From: Oscarella lobularis
Lineage: Eukaryota; Porifera; Homoscleromorpha; Homosclerophorida; Oscarellidae
DNA: 64,000 bases
Assembly (NCBI RefSeq): GCF_947507565.1
Contig: NC_089192.1
Coordinates: 1,980,690 to 2,044,689 of the forward strand
Reading direction: 5' to 3'
Shown: in pieces, positions 13,801-24,616 of the stretch
How positions within the stretch are numbered: the first letter of the stretch is position 1
Layout of the letters: each line of letters begins with the position of its first letter
Made by a program: the position numbers and the translations under genes
The notes under the pieces: model-generated
Told to the model about the DNA's origin: nothing
Seen by the model: only the letters and a program-made list of their open reading frames with translations
Database searches by the model: none

Positions 13801-16800
13801 CAGTTGTGGGACCAGAAGTTGTTGCTTCTGGAGTAGTCGGTTCCGGTTGAGTAGTTGCTTCTGCAGTTGTGGGACCAGAAGTTGTTGCTTCTGGAGTTGT
13901 TGGCTCTGGAGTAGTAGGTGCTTCTGCAGTTGTGGGACCAAAAGTTGTTACTTCTGGAGTAGTCGGTTCCGGTGGAGTAGTTGCTTCTGCAGTCGTGGGA
14001 ACAGGAGTTGTTACTTCTTGAGTAGTCGGTTCCGGTGGAGTAGTTGCTTCTGCAGTCGTGGGACCAGGAGTTGTTGCCTCTGGAGTAGTTGGTTCTGCAG
14101 TTGTGGGGCCAGAAGTTGTTGCTTCTGGAGTAGTTGGTTTTGGAGGAGTAGTTGCTTCTGCAGTGGATGGACCAGAAGTTGTTGTTTCTGGAGTAGTCGG
14201 TTCCGGAGGAGAAGTTCCTTCTTCAGTTGCGGGACCAGAAGTTGTTCCTTCTGGAGTAGTTGGTTCTGGAGAAGTAGTTGCTTCTGCAGTTGTAGGACCA
14301 GAAGTTGTTGCCTCTGGAGTAGTCGGTTCCGGAGGAGAAGTTGCTTCTTCAGTTGTGGGACTAGAAGTTGTTACTTCTGGAGTAGTTGGTTCTGGAGGAG
14401 TAGTTGCCTCTGCAGTTGTGGGACCAGAAGTTGTTGCTTCTGGAGTAGTCGGTTCCGGAGGAGAAGTTGCTTCTTCAGTTGTGGGACCAGAAGTTGTTAC
14501 TTCTGGAGTAGTTGGTTCTGGAGGAGTGGTTGCTTCTGCAGTTGTGGGACCAGAAGTTGTTGCTTCTGGAGTAGTCGGTTCCGGTTGAGTAGTTGCTTCT
14601 GCAGTTGTAGGACCAGAAGTTGTTACTTCTGGAGTAGTTGGTTCTGGAGGAGTAGTTTCTTCTGCAGTGGTTGGACCAGAAGTTGTTACTTCTGGAGTTG
14701 TCGGTTCCGGAGGAGAAGTTGCTTCTTCAGTTGTGGGACCAGAAGTTGTTACTTCTGGAGTAGTTGGTTCTGGAGGAGTGGTTGCTTCTGCAGTTGTGGG
14801 ACCAGAAGTTGTTGCTTCTGGAGTAGTCGGTTCCGGTTGAGTAGTTGCTTCTGCAGTTGTAGGACCAGAAGTTGTTACTTCTGGAGTAGTTGGTTCTGGA
14901 GGAGTAGTTTCTTCTGCAGTGGTTGGACCAGAAGTTGTTACTTCTGGAGTTGTCGGTTCCGGTTGAGTAGTTGCTTCTGCAGTTGTGGGACCAGAAGTTG
15001 TTTCTTCTGGAGTAGTCGGTTCCGGAGGAGAAGTTGCTTCTTCAGTTGTGGGAGCAGAAGTTGTTACTTCTGGAGTAGTTGCTTCTGGAGGAGTAGTTGC
15101 TTCTGCAGTTGTGGGACCAAAAGTTTTTGCTTCTGAAGTAGTCGGTTCCGGAGGAGAAGTTGCTTCTTCAGTTGTGGGACCAGAAGTTGTTACTTCTGGA
15201 GTAGTTGTTTCTGGAGGAGTAGTTGCTTCTGCAGTTGTGGGACCAAAAGTTGTTGCTTCTGAAGTAGTCGGTTCCGGAGGAGAAGTTGCTTTTTCAGTTG
15301 TGGGACCAGAAGTTGTTACTTCTGGAGTAGTCGGTTCCGGAGGAGTAGTTGCTTCTTCAGTTGTAGGACCAGAAGTTGTTACTGCTGGAGTAGTTGGTTC
15401 TGGAGGAGTAGTTGCTTCTGCAGTTGTGGGACCAGAAGTTGTTGCTTCTGGAGTTGTCGGTTCCGGAGGAGAAGTTGCTTCTTCAGTTGTGGGACCAGAA
15501 GTTGTTACTTCTGGAGTAGTTGGTTCTGGAGGAGTAGTTGCTTCTGCAGTTGTGGGACCAGAAGTTGTTGCTTCTGAAGTAGTCGGTTCCGGAGGAGAAG
15601 TTGCTTCTTCAGTTGTGGGAGCAGAAGTTGTTACTTCTGGAGTAGTTGCTTCTGGAGGAGTAGTTGCTTCTGCAGTTGTGGGACCAAAAGTTTTTGCTTC
15701 TGAAGTAGTCGGTTCCGGAGGAGAAGTTGCTTCTTCAGTTGTGGGACCAGAAGTTGTTACTTCTGGAGTAGTTGTTTCTGGAGGAGTAGTTGCTTCTGCA
15801 GTTGTGGGACCAAAAGTTGTTGCTTCTGAAGTAGTCGGTTCCGGAGGAGAAGTTGCTTTTTCAGTTGTGGGACCAGAAGTTGTTACTTCTGGAGTAGTCG
15901 GTTCCGGAGGAGTAGTTGCTTCTTCAGTTGTAGGACCAGAAGTTGTTACTGCTGGAGTAGTTGGTTCTGGAGGAGTAGTTGCTTCTGCAGTTGTGGGACC
16001 AGAAGTTGTTGCTTCTGGAGTTGTCGGTTCCGGAGGAGAAGTTGCTTCTTCAGTTGTGGGACCAGAAGTTGTTACTTCTGGAGTAGTTGGTTCTGGAGGA
16101 GTAGTTGCTTCTGCAGTTGTGGGACCAGAAGTTGTTGCTTCTGAAGTAGTCGGTTCCGGAGGAGAAGTTGCTTCTTCAGTTGTGGGACCAGAAGTTGTTA
16201 CTTCTGGAGTAGTCGGTTCCGGTGGAGTAGTTGCTTCTGCAGTCGTGGGACCAGGAGTTGGTTCTTCTGGAGTAGTTGGTTCTGGAGGAGTAGTAGTTGT
16301 TGGACCAGAAGTTGTTAGCTCTGGCGTAGTCGGACCTAAAGGGATTGTAGGTGCTTCAGTTGTCGAGTTCTCTAAAGAAAGACGTGTTAGCGTCATGCAA
16401 ACCGCACTTGAACATTAGATAGATCGTTTCTGAATCTACCAAGCAGCTTGGCACGAAAATATTAATTCATCAGAAGCTAATGCTGTTAGGGCGGGAATTA
16501 GTCATGGTACGTTCTACTTAGTAGTTGAGAAAGCGAGCGCAATGTTTTTAAAACAGGTTCAATCAATTATAGAGAGCTCACGCCCCCTTCCGCAATTCGC
16601 CCCAATCAATTAAGCCAATAACTTCAATGACGCGCATTGCGGGCGGATCCGCTCAGGAATGCGCCTTTTTTTGAACAACCGCGACTTAGACTTGCGCTCG
16701 TTCTGACCATGCTCTAACGTCAGAAAAAATCAACTGGGATATAAAGAAAATAATGCAGAGAAATCGTCTGCCGGAGAGGAGAAGCTGTTAATTCTACACT

Positions 16801-16910
16801 ACTAGATGAAGCGCAAGTGTGCATTCAATCGACTTGCCTTCGCCGTTAACTCCAAAGAGGACACCGCAGAGTAGAAAACATAGCCTCAACGGCACGTTCG
16901 CGGGCAACAT
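1885..16910 (-). CDS. Giant mucin-like, Cys-rich, cadherin-like membrane protein (copy 1)
   Basis: Twenty-two exons on the minus strand: 16910-16838, 16371-5813, 5756-5703, 5652-5546, 5478-5377, 5319-5210, 5159-5072, 5021-4931, 4874-4783, 4730-4647, 4595-4455, 4384-4258, 4215-4112, 4059-3672, 3615-3314, 3263-3188, 3140-3084, 3015-2917, 2862-2638, 2562-2265, 2207-1970, 1912-1885. The lengths sum to 13443 nt, exactly 4481 codons. Order: signal peptide (MLPANVPLRLCFLLCGVLFG), Thr/Pro/Glu array to about residue 3080, a Cys-patterned region that loosely recalls stanniocalcin (about 3090-3330), three DUF4215-type repeats (ECDDGNNVDGDGC) at about 3340-3500, cadherin-like repeats with VNDGP and NDNPP motifs, then one TM helix and a basic tail of about a dozen residues. 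Likely a cell-surface adhesion or mucin-type protein; function unknown. One in-frame TAA at 11188-11186 (codon 1753) interrupts an otherwise open array. Exon lengths match copy 2 almost perfectly. Confidence 0.85.
7230..16340 (-). repeat. 63-bp in-frame Thr/Pro/Glu mucin-like tandem array
   Basis: About 9.1 kb of a 21-codon unit of the type PEPTTPEVTTSGPTTAEATTP, roughly 140 copies by length. Reading frames recurring across the whole array (all sense-frame codons at coordinates congruent to 1 mod 3) show that no frameshift has accumulated. Higher-order structure is present: a nine-unit block of 567 bp is duplicated in tandem at about 15.0-16.1 kb, and a related block recurs near 10.8-11.1 kb. 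The encoded Thr density predicts heavy mucin-type O-glycosylation. Confidence 0.95.
16372..16837 (-). other. GC-AG first intron of copy 1
   Basis: The signal-peptide exon ends ...GGCGAAG and is followed by GCAAGT, a GC-type donor with otherwise perfect consensus. The acceptor is TTTCTTTAG before AGAACTCGAC. Phase 1 at both ends joins cleanly into Glu-Asn-Ser-Thr-Thr. The duplicated gene has the same arrangement at 41221-41729. Confidence 0.7.
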
Positions 16911-18035
16911 CTTCGTCGCCGATTCAGCGGATTCCCAACAGGGTCTTTGATTCTCGTTCCAAATGCGTAAAGCCGCTTTCTGAGGTTCTAAGGAGAAGAG
17001 ATATTGGCTTGGTGTGCGGATGCTGCGTCTATAGCGCGCAATGACCTGCGCTCGAACGAAGTTAGACAACTAATTGACCAAATCTGCCGCCTCACGCGGG
17101 CAAGAAGCTCCAAAACAAACACTCTCACTCGAGACTTCAAACTGCGAAAAGTATTAAAATTAATCCACGACTGGTAGAACGAAGATCATGAGAAAAGCGC
17201 GCAAAAAGAGTCAGACACTTACGCGGATTACGCTGCTCGCGTCATCCGAAATCCTACAAAGAGAGAGAGTTTATAAGGTATCTATGCCTTGGGGCAAGAC
17301 ATTTGTGGTGCTTACATCCTGTACCGTACGGTGATACACTGACAGAGAGACAGACTTTCCTTGCGAGGTCTTCTGTTTTCAAGGCGACGACTAGAAAGGC
17401 GCAGACCGTTGTATAGTTTCTCTTCCTACGGAAATATCGTCACATGATATAATTATGTATTGTCTCGTGACAGGTAACTGTAATTAAGAGAAAGAATACG
17501 TTCTCTACTTCTTATATATTGTACCCAGTTTGGAACGTCTTCTCCACATCGAAAGTACCAGATCTGATTTGCCGACAAGAATCTGCCCATTTTCTGGATG
17601 AACCAGGAGTGAAACGGTAAGACAAAAACTAAAGAAAGGCTTTATATTCTCTTCTACACTTATCTATATGTACATGTCTTAAACTATCTACACCGTCGAT
17701 TTTACCTCTAGCGGCCAAGAATTGAAGATATAAATTTTAGAGCATCACTCTCTACGATCTTATTCGAGTAGGTAACGTTACACTACCTTGTGATCGCCAT
17801 TCGCCTCAAGTCTGCAGATCCTTCTCAAAATATCTCCTATCGCTGTTGAATTGCCAACTTCCAATCAGAACTCTGAGGAGTGACATTCTAAAGAGATTCG
17901 ACTGGATCGCTCAACCAATACCGAACTAAAGCGCCAATAATGTCCAAAAGGAATGATTAGATCTCAGGGATCCACCGATACCGCCGGAAAGATCTTCGCT
18001 AACGCCGGTAATCGTCTTTTTGTTGCGATGCGTAT

Positions 18036-18760
18036 CGTGCCGATACGGGCTTTGCAAAACCCGTATAAATTTTCGTCAAATCGAAGTAAGACGGAGCGCA
18101 AGAGCAACGCGAGTTGCGCTCATTGTGGCTGCGAGCCTAAGAGAACTTCCTAACTACCGAACAACATAAAAGATGTCGGGTAAAATATGTAGAATCACGA
18201 AAATACAGTAGAGTCATAGACTAGATTTTGATCCTTCATGAACTAGATTCGACTGATTGCAGAGAATGATCATAGAAGCGAAGACTGGCTTTGAAGACAG
18301 AGAGGCAATTCAGAATTGTAGATATCTAATAACTGATATATGTTAATACTTTGGGAGTATAACGATTCCCATTTACCAGCGTATGTTCTCTCTAAAGAGT
18401 TTGATGCATGAGAATTGACATTTTCATCCTTATTAGCCAATCTGCGTCACGTGGTCACGTGAATCATGCCAAAATATTAAAAGATGGCAATAGACCAAGA
18501 TTTTTAAGTAAATAAGAAAACTTATTTAATTAAAAAATTAAAAACGCGAGGAGTGTAACGACGTTCACGGCTATATGACTGTACTCATAGTGACTAGTAG
18601 ACGTTTTTTGCATTATCATTCTCTAAACGGTTATACGGGCCTTGGACTAAAAACTCCCGTATTTTATAGGGTAACCGGCTTTTTGCAGTTTTCTCTCGAA
18701 AATCGGCTCACCCTACCATGTACGGGCTTTTTCTCATCAAATGCCCGTATATTACATATA
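18036..18760. repeat. ATACGGG...CCCGTAT palindromic hairpins
   Basis: A near-perfect palindrome ATACGGGCTTTGCAAAACCC extends to CCCGTAT at 18043-18066. Looser versions lie at about 18638-18665 and 18720-18755. The motif recurs at 21585-21609, 32028-32050, 32288-32322 and 40029-40052 (the last is the counterpart of the first within the inverted duplication). The segment 18160-18780 is otherwise AT-rich with no gene. Confidence 0.6.
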
Positions 18761-18780
18761 ATAACAAAGCCATGTTAATT

Positions 18781-18786
18781 TTTATT
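18781..18786 (-). other. Polyadenylation signal of the ankyrin-Death gene
   Basis: AATAAA on the minus strand, 50 nt downstream of the stop codon at 18836. Confidence 0.6.
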
Positions 18787-18835
18787 CAAAATAATCAGTT
18801 TGTCAAAAAAACGTAAAAAAACAAAGAAAAAATGT

Positions 18836-20727
18836 CTAACCATACAGCTCATCGAATTTCCTTCTGATGGCCCTTCCACTGATGCCAACCTGCTTAAACC
18901 AAGCTAGAAGCTTGCCTACGGTTGGGGAACTTTCTGCTTGATTTTTCCACGCCTCCAGTATCTTCAACATGCGTGGGACATCGCGGGGAGTAGAATTGCG
19001 AACAGCTTCGACTTCACCCGAGGATATTCCAAGCAGAACAGCAATATCTTCCCACTTTGATGCGTCAATAAAAGCGCATGTTCTCATTAAATTCTCCGGC
19101 ACCAAGACATCGTCAGAAGGAAAACAAAATATGGCAGTGTCCTATTAAAATTATTACATGCAAAAAACAAAATCAAAATGATGACGTACGTAGTGCTTTT
19201 GGAGAAGAGCTTTCATTTTATCATCACTTGCCACCTCATGCGGCGACCTTCCCTTCTGAGGTTCAATTTATATATTCCATTCAATTCAGGATAGAAAAGA
19301 CTTTACCTTGTCTCGAGACGTGACGTCAGCACCCTTCTTAATCAATAGATCAATAATGGACTTGTCTGTCGTCGCTTGTGCAGCCTTATGCAAGGCACTT
19401 TGTTTCCACTACAAAGGTTTGTTAAGAGAACGACTGAGAAAATGAGAAGTCGGACTAACGGTATCAGTAGCAGATACGTTTGATCCTAATTCAATTAGCT
19501 GCTTAATGACGACGAAAGAAGCATTTTCTTTGCACGCGTACAGTAAGGGTGTCATTCCAACCTAAAAATAGCATTTCTAATCAAAATTTCGAAATTCTGT
19601 GAACGAGACCTTATCAACAGAATTGATATCAAATCCGCTTTCAATGACAAGGAATCGAAGATGCTCTTTCACATCGTCATCTTTACACTTTGCGGCATAA
19701 AACAAAGCCGTCCTCATTAACTGAAAAGGAAAACGACTTGTTTACTGACTTCGTAGCAAAAGACATCTCACGTTATCTTTGGCTTGACAGTCAGCTCCTT
19801 TCTCGACTAAGTAGCGAACTTTCGCGAAACGATTGATGGAACTGAGACACGCATCCATAAAAGGAGTTTTGCCCCACTGAAAATGAAAGACAATAAACAG
19901 GGGGTCACAAGAATGATCTTGTGACCTTGTTGGTGCTATTAACAGCAGCGTTGTGTTCCACAAGCCATTTCACTCCAAAAACGCTTCCAAACAAGCAGGC
20001 GTGATGCAGAGGAGTGTTCCCACACTATTACGAATATTGCACATATAGAAAATAAAAGCATATTTTATATCACCCTATCAACCGCTTTGCCTCTCACGCT
20101 CATTCCCTGTTATTGAAAATATAATAAAAAAGTTTCGTCAATTTTTTTTCCAAAATTTGTTATGATACCCGTCTTGATTTCCTATCGACGTCTTGTTGCA
20201 AAAACGCATAGCTTAGCCACTCGTCGGCTTCTTCCTCTTTCTCGAATTCTCTTCCAGCCACATAGTGAGGCAATAACCAGTTATTCGACGCCTTAGAGAA
20301 AGAAAACAATCGTCAGCATGCAGCGACGATTGAAACAAATATTAATGCGGCTTAAACATATGTGAAATTATAAAAAGATTATTCGATTCAGAATTTTAAC
20401 TATTTATTTTGGCCCACAATTTGACACCTGAAATAAAATAAAAATATTTGTTGTCACTTTAGGGCAAGGTTTCGGTGTCAACATATCAAAGTCAAAGTGT
20501 AAGAACTTCCAATAATTAATCAGCCTTAGTTATATCTACTCAACTGGCTACATGTCAGGAGATCGACATATACCCAGATTTACGTCAACACGAGCACTTC
20601 GCACCTCACAGTACTGCTCGGATCGAAAGCCTTTTTCCCTAAGAAAAAACTTCTTCAATTCATCGAGATTTCTCTTCTCCAATATCGTCTTCAATCGATC
20701 GATCGTAAAATGAGTGGACGACGTCAT
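18836..20727 (-). CDS. Ankyrin-repeat protein with C-terminal Death domain
   Basis: Ten exons, all phase 0: 20727-20605, 20291-20169, 20106-20074, 20024-19926, 19876-19772, 19720-19610, 19561-19460, 19408-19307, 19255-19190, 19141-18836. They sum to 1170 nt, giving 389 aa. After a helical N-terminal region of about 90 residues come about six ankyrin repeats, nearly one per exon; the first has the canonical GNTPLHHAC and later ones keep TPLLYA and SALHKA. The C-terminal 70 residues (WEDIAVLLGISSGEVEAV ... RRKFDELYG) fit a Death domain. Such proteins usually act as intracellular adaptors in apoptosis or innate-immune signalling through Death-Death contacts; that role is inferred from the family. 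The start is the first ATG of the exon, just after a short 5' leader. The first 5' splice is less certain than the ankyrin exons. Confidence 0.87.
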
Positions 20728-20729
20728 TC

Positions 20730-22490
20730 TCGACTGCGATACTTCGTCTTATAAGCGACTTCTTCGCTTCTTTCTTGGCGCTACAAGAAAACGAAATTGA
20801 AAGAGGGCTCGATCGCCTCGATCAGGAGCTAGCGGGCAAAAACAAGTGAAAGCAAAGAAAGCATACTCTCAAAATATGGTCTCGAGGAACAAAAGAATAC
20901 AGGATAAAAGGCAAAAGGCCAAAACGCTGGCGTTTCAAAGACGTGGTCACTACCGCGCGCTAAGGCTGAAGCCTTTCGCGGGTAGGCTTGTCGCGAACAG
21001 GGCTCTTCGCAAAATGGCATATGGGTCACAGCTAAGTTTCTGTATTTTCAAAGCTATAAGTCTGACATTTTTAGGTCGTTGCCGAGTCGGGGGTCGGAGG
21101 ATCCGGAATTGTCAGATCGAAACTGCGAAGAAGCCAAGCGCCAGAAAGCAGATTTCGCCACGTAATTCTTGTGCTTTTTGAGAAAAATACTTCTATCTCT
21201 ATCTTTGCCAAAGGCTTTTCAAAAGCGAAGATTTTTGGGATTTGACCGTCGTAGCAAACGGCCGACGTTTTCGTGTTCATTCGGCAATAATCAATTAATT
21301 AAAGCTCGCCTAGGACCAGCCTTTTCTGTTCCTCAACCTGGACTTCTGCAAGAGCTAATCGTTCGTCATGTCGCCGAAGACGTCGAATCCGCGCGTTAGA
21401 GTACGTACGAGGAGAAGCTACAGTCTGTAGAGGAGTATTAATTGCCTTTCATTGTTTACCTTTCTTTGTTTATAAGACATTAGGAGCCTCTATTCATCGG
21501 ACGACGTTCCCCAAGCAAGCGTTCTGACGGAACTGGCCAGAGCTTCGCTGTCAGCGTTAGAGAAATCAACGGACATTGTCTCAAATACGGGGTTCACAAA
21601 ACCCGTATAACCGTACGTCATTGTTGTACGCTCCTGCGAATAAAACGTCCCTTAGCTTGTGACCATCGATTGCGATGGTGACCCTAGTTTAGTAAGTGAC
21701 ATCGTGCATGTAACTGAAGTCTTGTTGCTGTCCAGGTCTCTAAAACTTTTCGTCACAGAAGAGAAAAGAAGTGAGTGCTCAAATTTTTTAATTGTTTATT
21801 ATAATTTTTTCCCGTAGAGCCAGATGTCGTTTTTGCCTGCGGCTTATTCGTCGCTAAATTGCCTAATGAATGAAAGCAAAGAAGACCTGACGTAAAATGG
21901 TCAGAAGATACTGTAAGCTGCAACAGACGAAAACATATAATTTTTACAGCAAAACTCGCTCAGGAAGCTGACCAAGTGCCTACGTATGATTCGTGAACTA
22001 CTGGCATTAACGTAAACTACGTATTATAAGCCATGATGTATTATATACCAACTTGGATTACCTTTGTTAATCGGTACTAAATGTTCACTGTATTGCATAG
22101 AGCAGGATTCATGAGACAGCCAAAGGTGGACTTATAATTCAAAATCCCAACCCTGCTTTGACTTTAATGTTGCAGTAACAAGCCCATGAGCTTATAATGC
22201 GTACATTACGGTATTAATTAATTATGGGACTTGTGGAATGTGTACAGGACCAGTCCCCTGCACAGGTCGATCGACAGAGTCTCAGAATTTTATTGATTTG
22301 AAGAAAGGAGTGTGTGCAGATAGATAGATAGATAGATAGATACATAGATAAATAGGTAGATAGATAGATATCGACGTCCGACCTCCTTCGTAATTACCAT
22401 GGGAGGAAACCTAGAATGAATTACTCTACATCATTTCCTTTCACTGATGTGTAGTTCCGCCCGCCCTATAGCTATGCCTCCTAAGGTAAA
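20730..22490. other. Intergenic region, repeats only
   Basis: No supported gene. The stretch contains one ATACGGG/CCCGTAT palindrome at 21585-21609 and a GATA microsatellite at 22318-22371. A short ATG-initiated frame at 21368 (MSPKTSNPR) ends after about 20 codons, with a GTACGT donor-like site inside it; I cannot extend it to a gene. Confidence 0.4.
22318..22371. repeat. (GATA)n microsatellite
   Basis: Imperfect run of GATA/ATAG tetranucleotides with a few substitutions (ACAT, AAAT, GGTA). Confidence 0.95.
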
Positions 22491-22492
22491 TT

Positions 22493-22501
22493 AGTATATA
22501 G
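22493..22501 (+). promoter_or_regulatory. TATA-like element upstream of the CD225 gene
   Basis: GTATATAGG lies about 520 bp upstream of the likely start codon. A spliced 5' leader ending CTCAG/GTAACC near 22590 would place it at core-promoter distance from the transcription start. Position and spacing are the only evidence. Confidence 0.4.
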
Positions 22502-23011
22502 GAGCTTACCGGACCTCTCTGCGCATCATTTACTTTCAGCGTCAAGTTGGATTGCTCTTGCTCAGTCAGCCGTCTCACCCTTCTCAGCCTCAGGTAACCT
22601 CAGGTCGCCGGGTTTAGCTGATGTATTTTCTTACTATACTCGCGCGACCCTAGCATGATCGACATCCCTTCACCTTTTTCCTGCATGTAGGCGCTTTTAT
22701 ATCCTAAGGGCGACCTTCCCTTTTCGCGTTAATTGGATCACGACGGCTACGTTCGAAGTGGCACCCCGTCAGGTAGACCTATACATGACTCCACAGCGCG
22801 ATTGGGTATTCCGCAAGAATTAGGGAGGTTAATTCGGCCTGTCGTCCACTTTTTCCGATACTCTTTGGGACCATGAAGAAGGACTTTTCCCAGAGGCTCG
22901 TCTAGTAATCTAAAGCTAGTTTTCCTGGTTCAAACCGCTTTGCATGACGTTACAGGTCAAGCCCCTTCCCGTTCGGGAATATCCTCTGGTTTTCCTGTAG
23001 AATCCTATCAA

Positions 23012-23576
23012 ATGCAGCAACAACCGCAGCAAGAACTGCCTACTGTGGTCGCCGCTGGCGCATATACAAGCCCTCCTTACGTCGGCCAAACAGTACGACA
23101 AAACTATTTACACTGCACTACAGTGACTTAAGATTTTTACTCGCCTGTGCCTCTTTGCCAGAGCGTTACGGAGTCTATTAACGGACTCCTAATAATCCTT
23201 TTCTGCGCTTAGACTTCTATTTTGCCGTATGTAATATATTTCTTAGCTGGCTAACAGGCCCAACGATTATTTTACTTTGTCGGTATTCACTCTCCTTTGT
23301 TGCTGTAGGCCCATCGGTATTTTTGCCCTACTGTACTCAAGCAAGGTTAGCTTTAGCCTACATAGTCGCGGCAATGTTTCATTGTCTCTAGTAGTAAATA
23401 TTCAAATAACTATTGCATCATCTTAGGTTCGAAATGACTTTGCCGCAGGCGATTTGAGTGGGGCCGAAGAAGCATCGAAGAACGCCGTTAGGGCTAACGT
23501 TGTTGGCATTATCTTCGGCGTGTTAGTTCTTATAGGTGTTATTGTTTATGTCGTAATCGCCGTCACTTCAATATGA
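23012..23576 (+). CDS. CD225/dispanin (IFITM/PRRT-like) small membrane protein
   Basis: Coding exons 23012-23092, 23247-23345 and 23427-23576 give 109 aa (the first exon probably begins as 5' UTR at 22956). The N-terminus is Gln/Pro-rich. It is followed by NDYFTLSVFTLLCCC, then RPIGIFALLYSSKVRNDFAA and GDLSGAEEASKNAVRANVVG, and a final hydrophobic helix ending in VTSI. Order and motifs match the CD225 domain: an intramembrane Cys-rich segment, a conserved cytosolic loop with SSKVRNDFAAGD, and a C-terminal TM helix. Dispanins sit in plasma or endosomal membranes and affect membrane fusion or trafficking; the role here is inferred. The ATG at 23012 was chosen because it is the first in frame in its exon. 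An upstream coding exon cannot be excluded. Confidence 0.85.
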
Positions 23577-23665
23577 CGGAATCCTGTCGAATGGAGTTCT
23601 AGACTCTTACTGTGAACCTTACTGCTTTAATTAGAGCGGTTGTTTGTTTGTTTTAAGCGTTTTGT

Positions 23666-23956
23666 TTACTCTAGCTTAGGTAGGAGTTTGAGGTTTTCAG
23701 AATACATTTCAGGTGACCTTAGCTGATTCTTTTGGAAGCGTCGATTATAGCACATATATTCTCGAGACAAAAGGCAAACGTGAACCAAGGTCAAGTCAAA
23801 GTTCTTTACCACTCGACAGAATACCTTGACTAAATGAAAAGAAGGCGGCAAGCATTGGCTTACGATCAGCTCTAGCGCTGCTTGATCAGCTACCCAGCCG
23901 GTGAGAGGAATAACAAATGCAAGCAAAGGCGTAAGGAACAGCAGATAAAATTCCAT
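23666..23956 (-). CDS. Hypothetical ORF with hydrophobic N-terminus
   Basis: A 96-codon ORF begins with a strongly hydrophobic stretch (MEFYLLFLTPLLAFVIPLTG) that could be a signal peptide or a TM helix. A good GTAAGC donor follows codon 32 and a possible acceptor lies 39 nt on; removing this stretch keeps the frame. A TTTTAG acceptor sits directly before the ATG, so this could also be an internal exon of an unseen gene. No family recognised. Confidence 0.25.
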   Translation of the reverse strand: MEFYLLFLTPLLAFVIPLTGWVADQAALELIVSQCLPPSFHLVKVFCRVVKNFDLTLVHVCLLSREYMCYNRRFQKNQLRSPEMYSENLKLLPKLE

Positions 23957-24616
23957 TCTAAAAGAATAAAGGAGATTAAAGTATAAATATTTATTTTATA
24001 CATTTAAATACATTTGTTATATGCTAGAACTGATTTGAGAAACGATGAAACGTCGGCGAGAAGTGTATAGAAACCCCGATTGTTGAAAAATAACTGCCCA
24101 GACGGCCGGTGACGTCAGAATTTGATAAACGGAGACATCCTAGAAAAATCATTTCTATTTTTCTTGGAATTTTGGACTCAAGTTCCCTTTTTTTACGTTG
24201 CTTGTCTCCCTTCGCTTTCGAATCTCTTCATCGCGTATCGACGATTCGATGTAGTCTCGCTCTTCGGCGCTGATTCGCGGATGACTACGAGGCGAACTAT
24301 GCACGAGAAACCGAAGAATACACCAAATCAAACCACCCAGAGTACCTTATTAGATAAAATACCAGGCAAGAAACCCTAGTAGTGCTACACTAGTACACAT
24401 AAGAAAGAAAGGAATACTATGAGAGACTCCCTTTACCACTAAAACCCTCTAGACGATAGGTTTTCAAAAAGCGTCTAAGCAAATAAAGTTAATTATAACG
24501 TCTACTTGCTGAAACGTATTCCAAGCACATACGGGTCTTCATTACGTATGGGGGATTTGTCAATGACAGAGTCAATCAACAATTAACAAAATTTATTAAT
24601 TTGATTAAATTCTCAC

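Larger units (their letters stand above)
1556..18155 (-). repeat. Inverted segmental duplication, arm A (16.6 kb)
   Basis: This arm is the reverse-complement counterpart of 39930-48143. Homology covers the whole gene in 1885-16910, its introns, about 1.2 kb upstream of the start codon and about 330 bp downstream of the stop. The lower edge lies near a shared AGATTATCGTAGATCGGCTTTCG (seen here reversed) and the upper edge near the shared GGTTAGGAAGTTCTC-like sequence. The size difference between the arms comes mainly from the internal repeat arrays and a region present only in this arm. Confidence 0.9.

Noticed and set aside
7230-16340. CRISPR-like or satellite array
   Set aside because: The units are contiguous 63-bp repeats with no spacers, in frame with a spliced eukaryotic gene.
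7398-16418. Long + strand ORFs (VVASGVVGSGG and SSCFCSCGTRS types, up to 654 codons) through the array
   Set aside because: They are antisense translations of the 63-bp repeat, whose codon pattern keeps other frames open. The minus frame alone joins a signal peptide exon and conserved downstream exons.
20401-20432. Extra exon between exons 1 and 2 of the ankyrin-Death gene (acceptor TTTCAG, 20431 downward)
   Set aside because: Read in phase it reaches TAA after seven codons, and skipping it joins exons 1 and 2 in phase 0.
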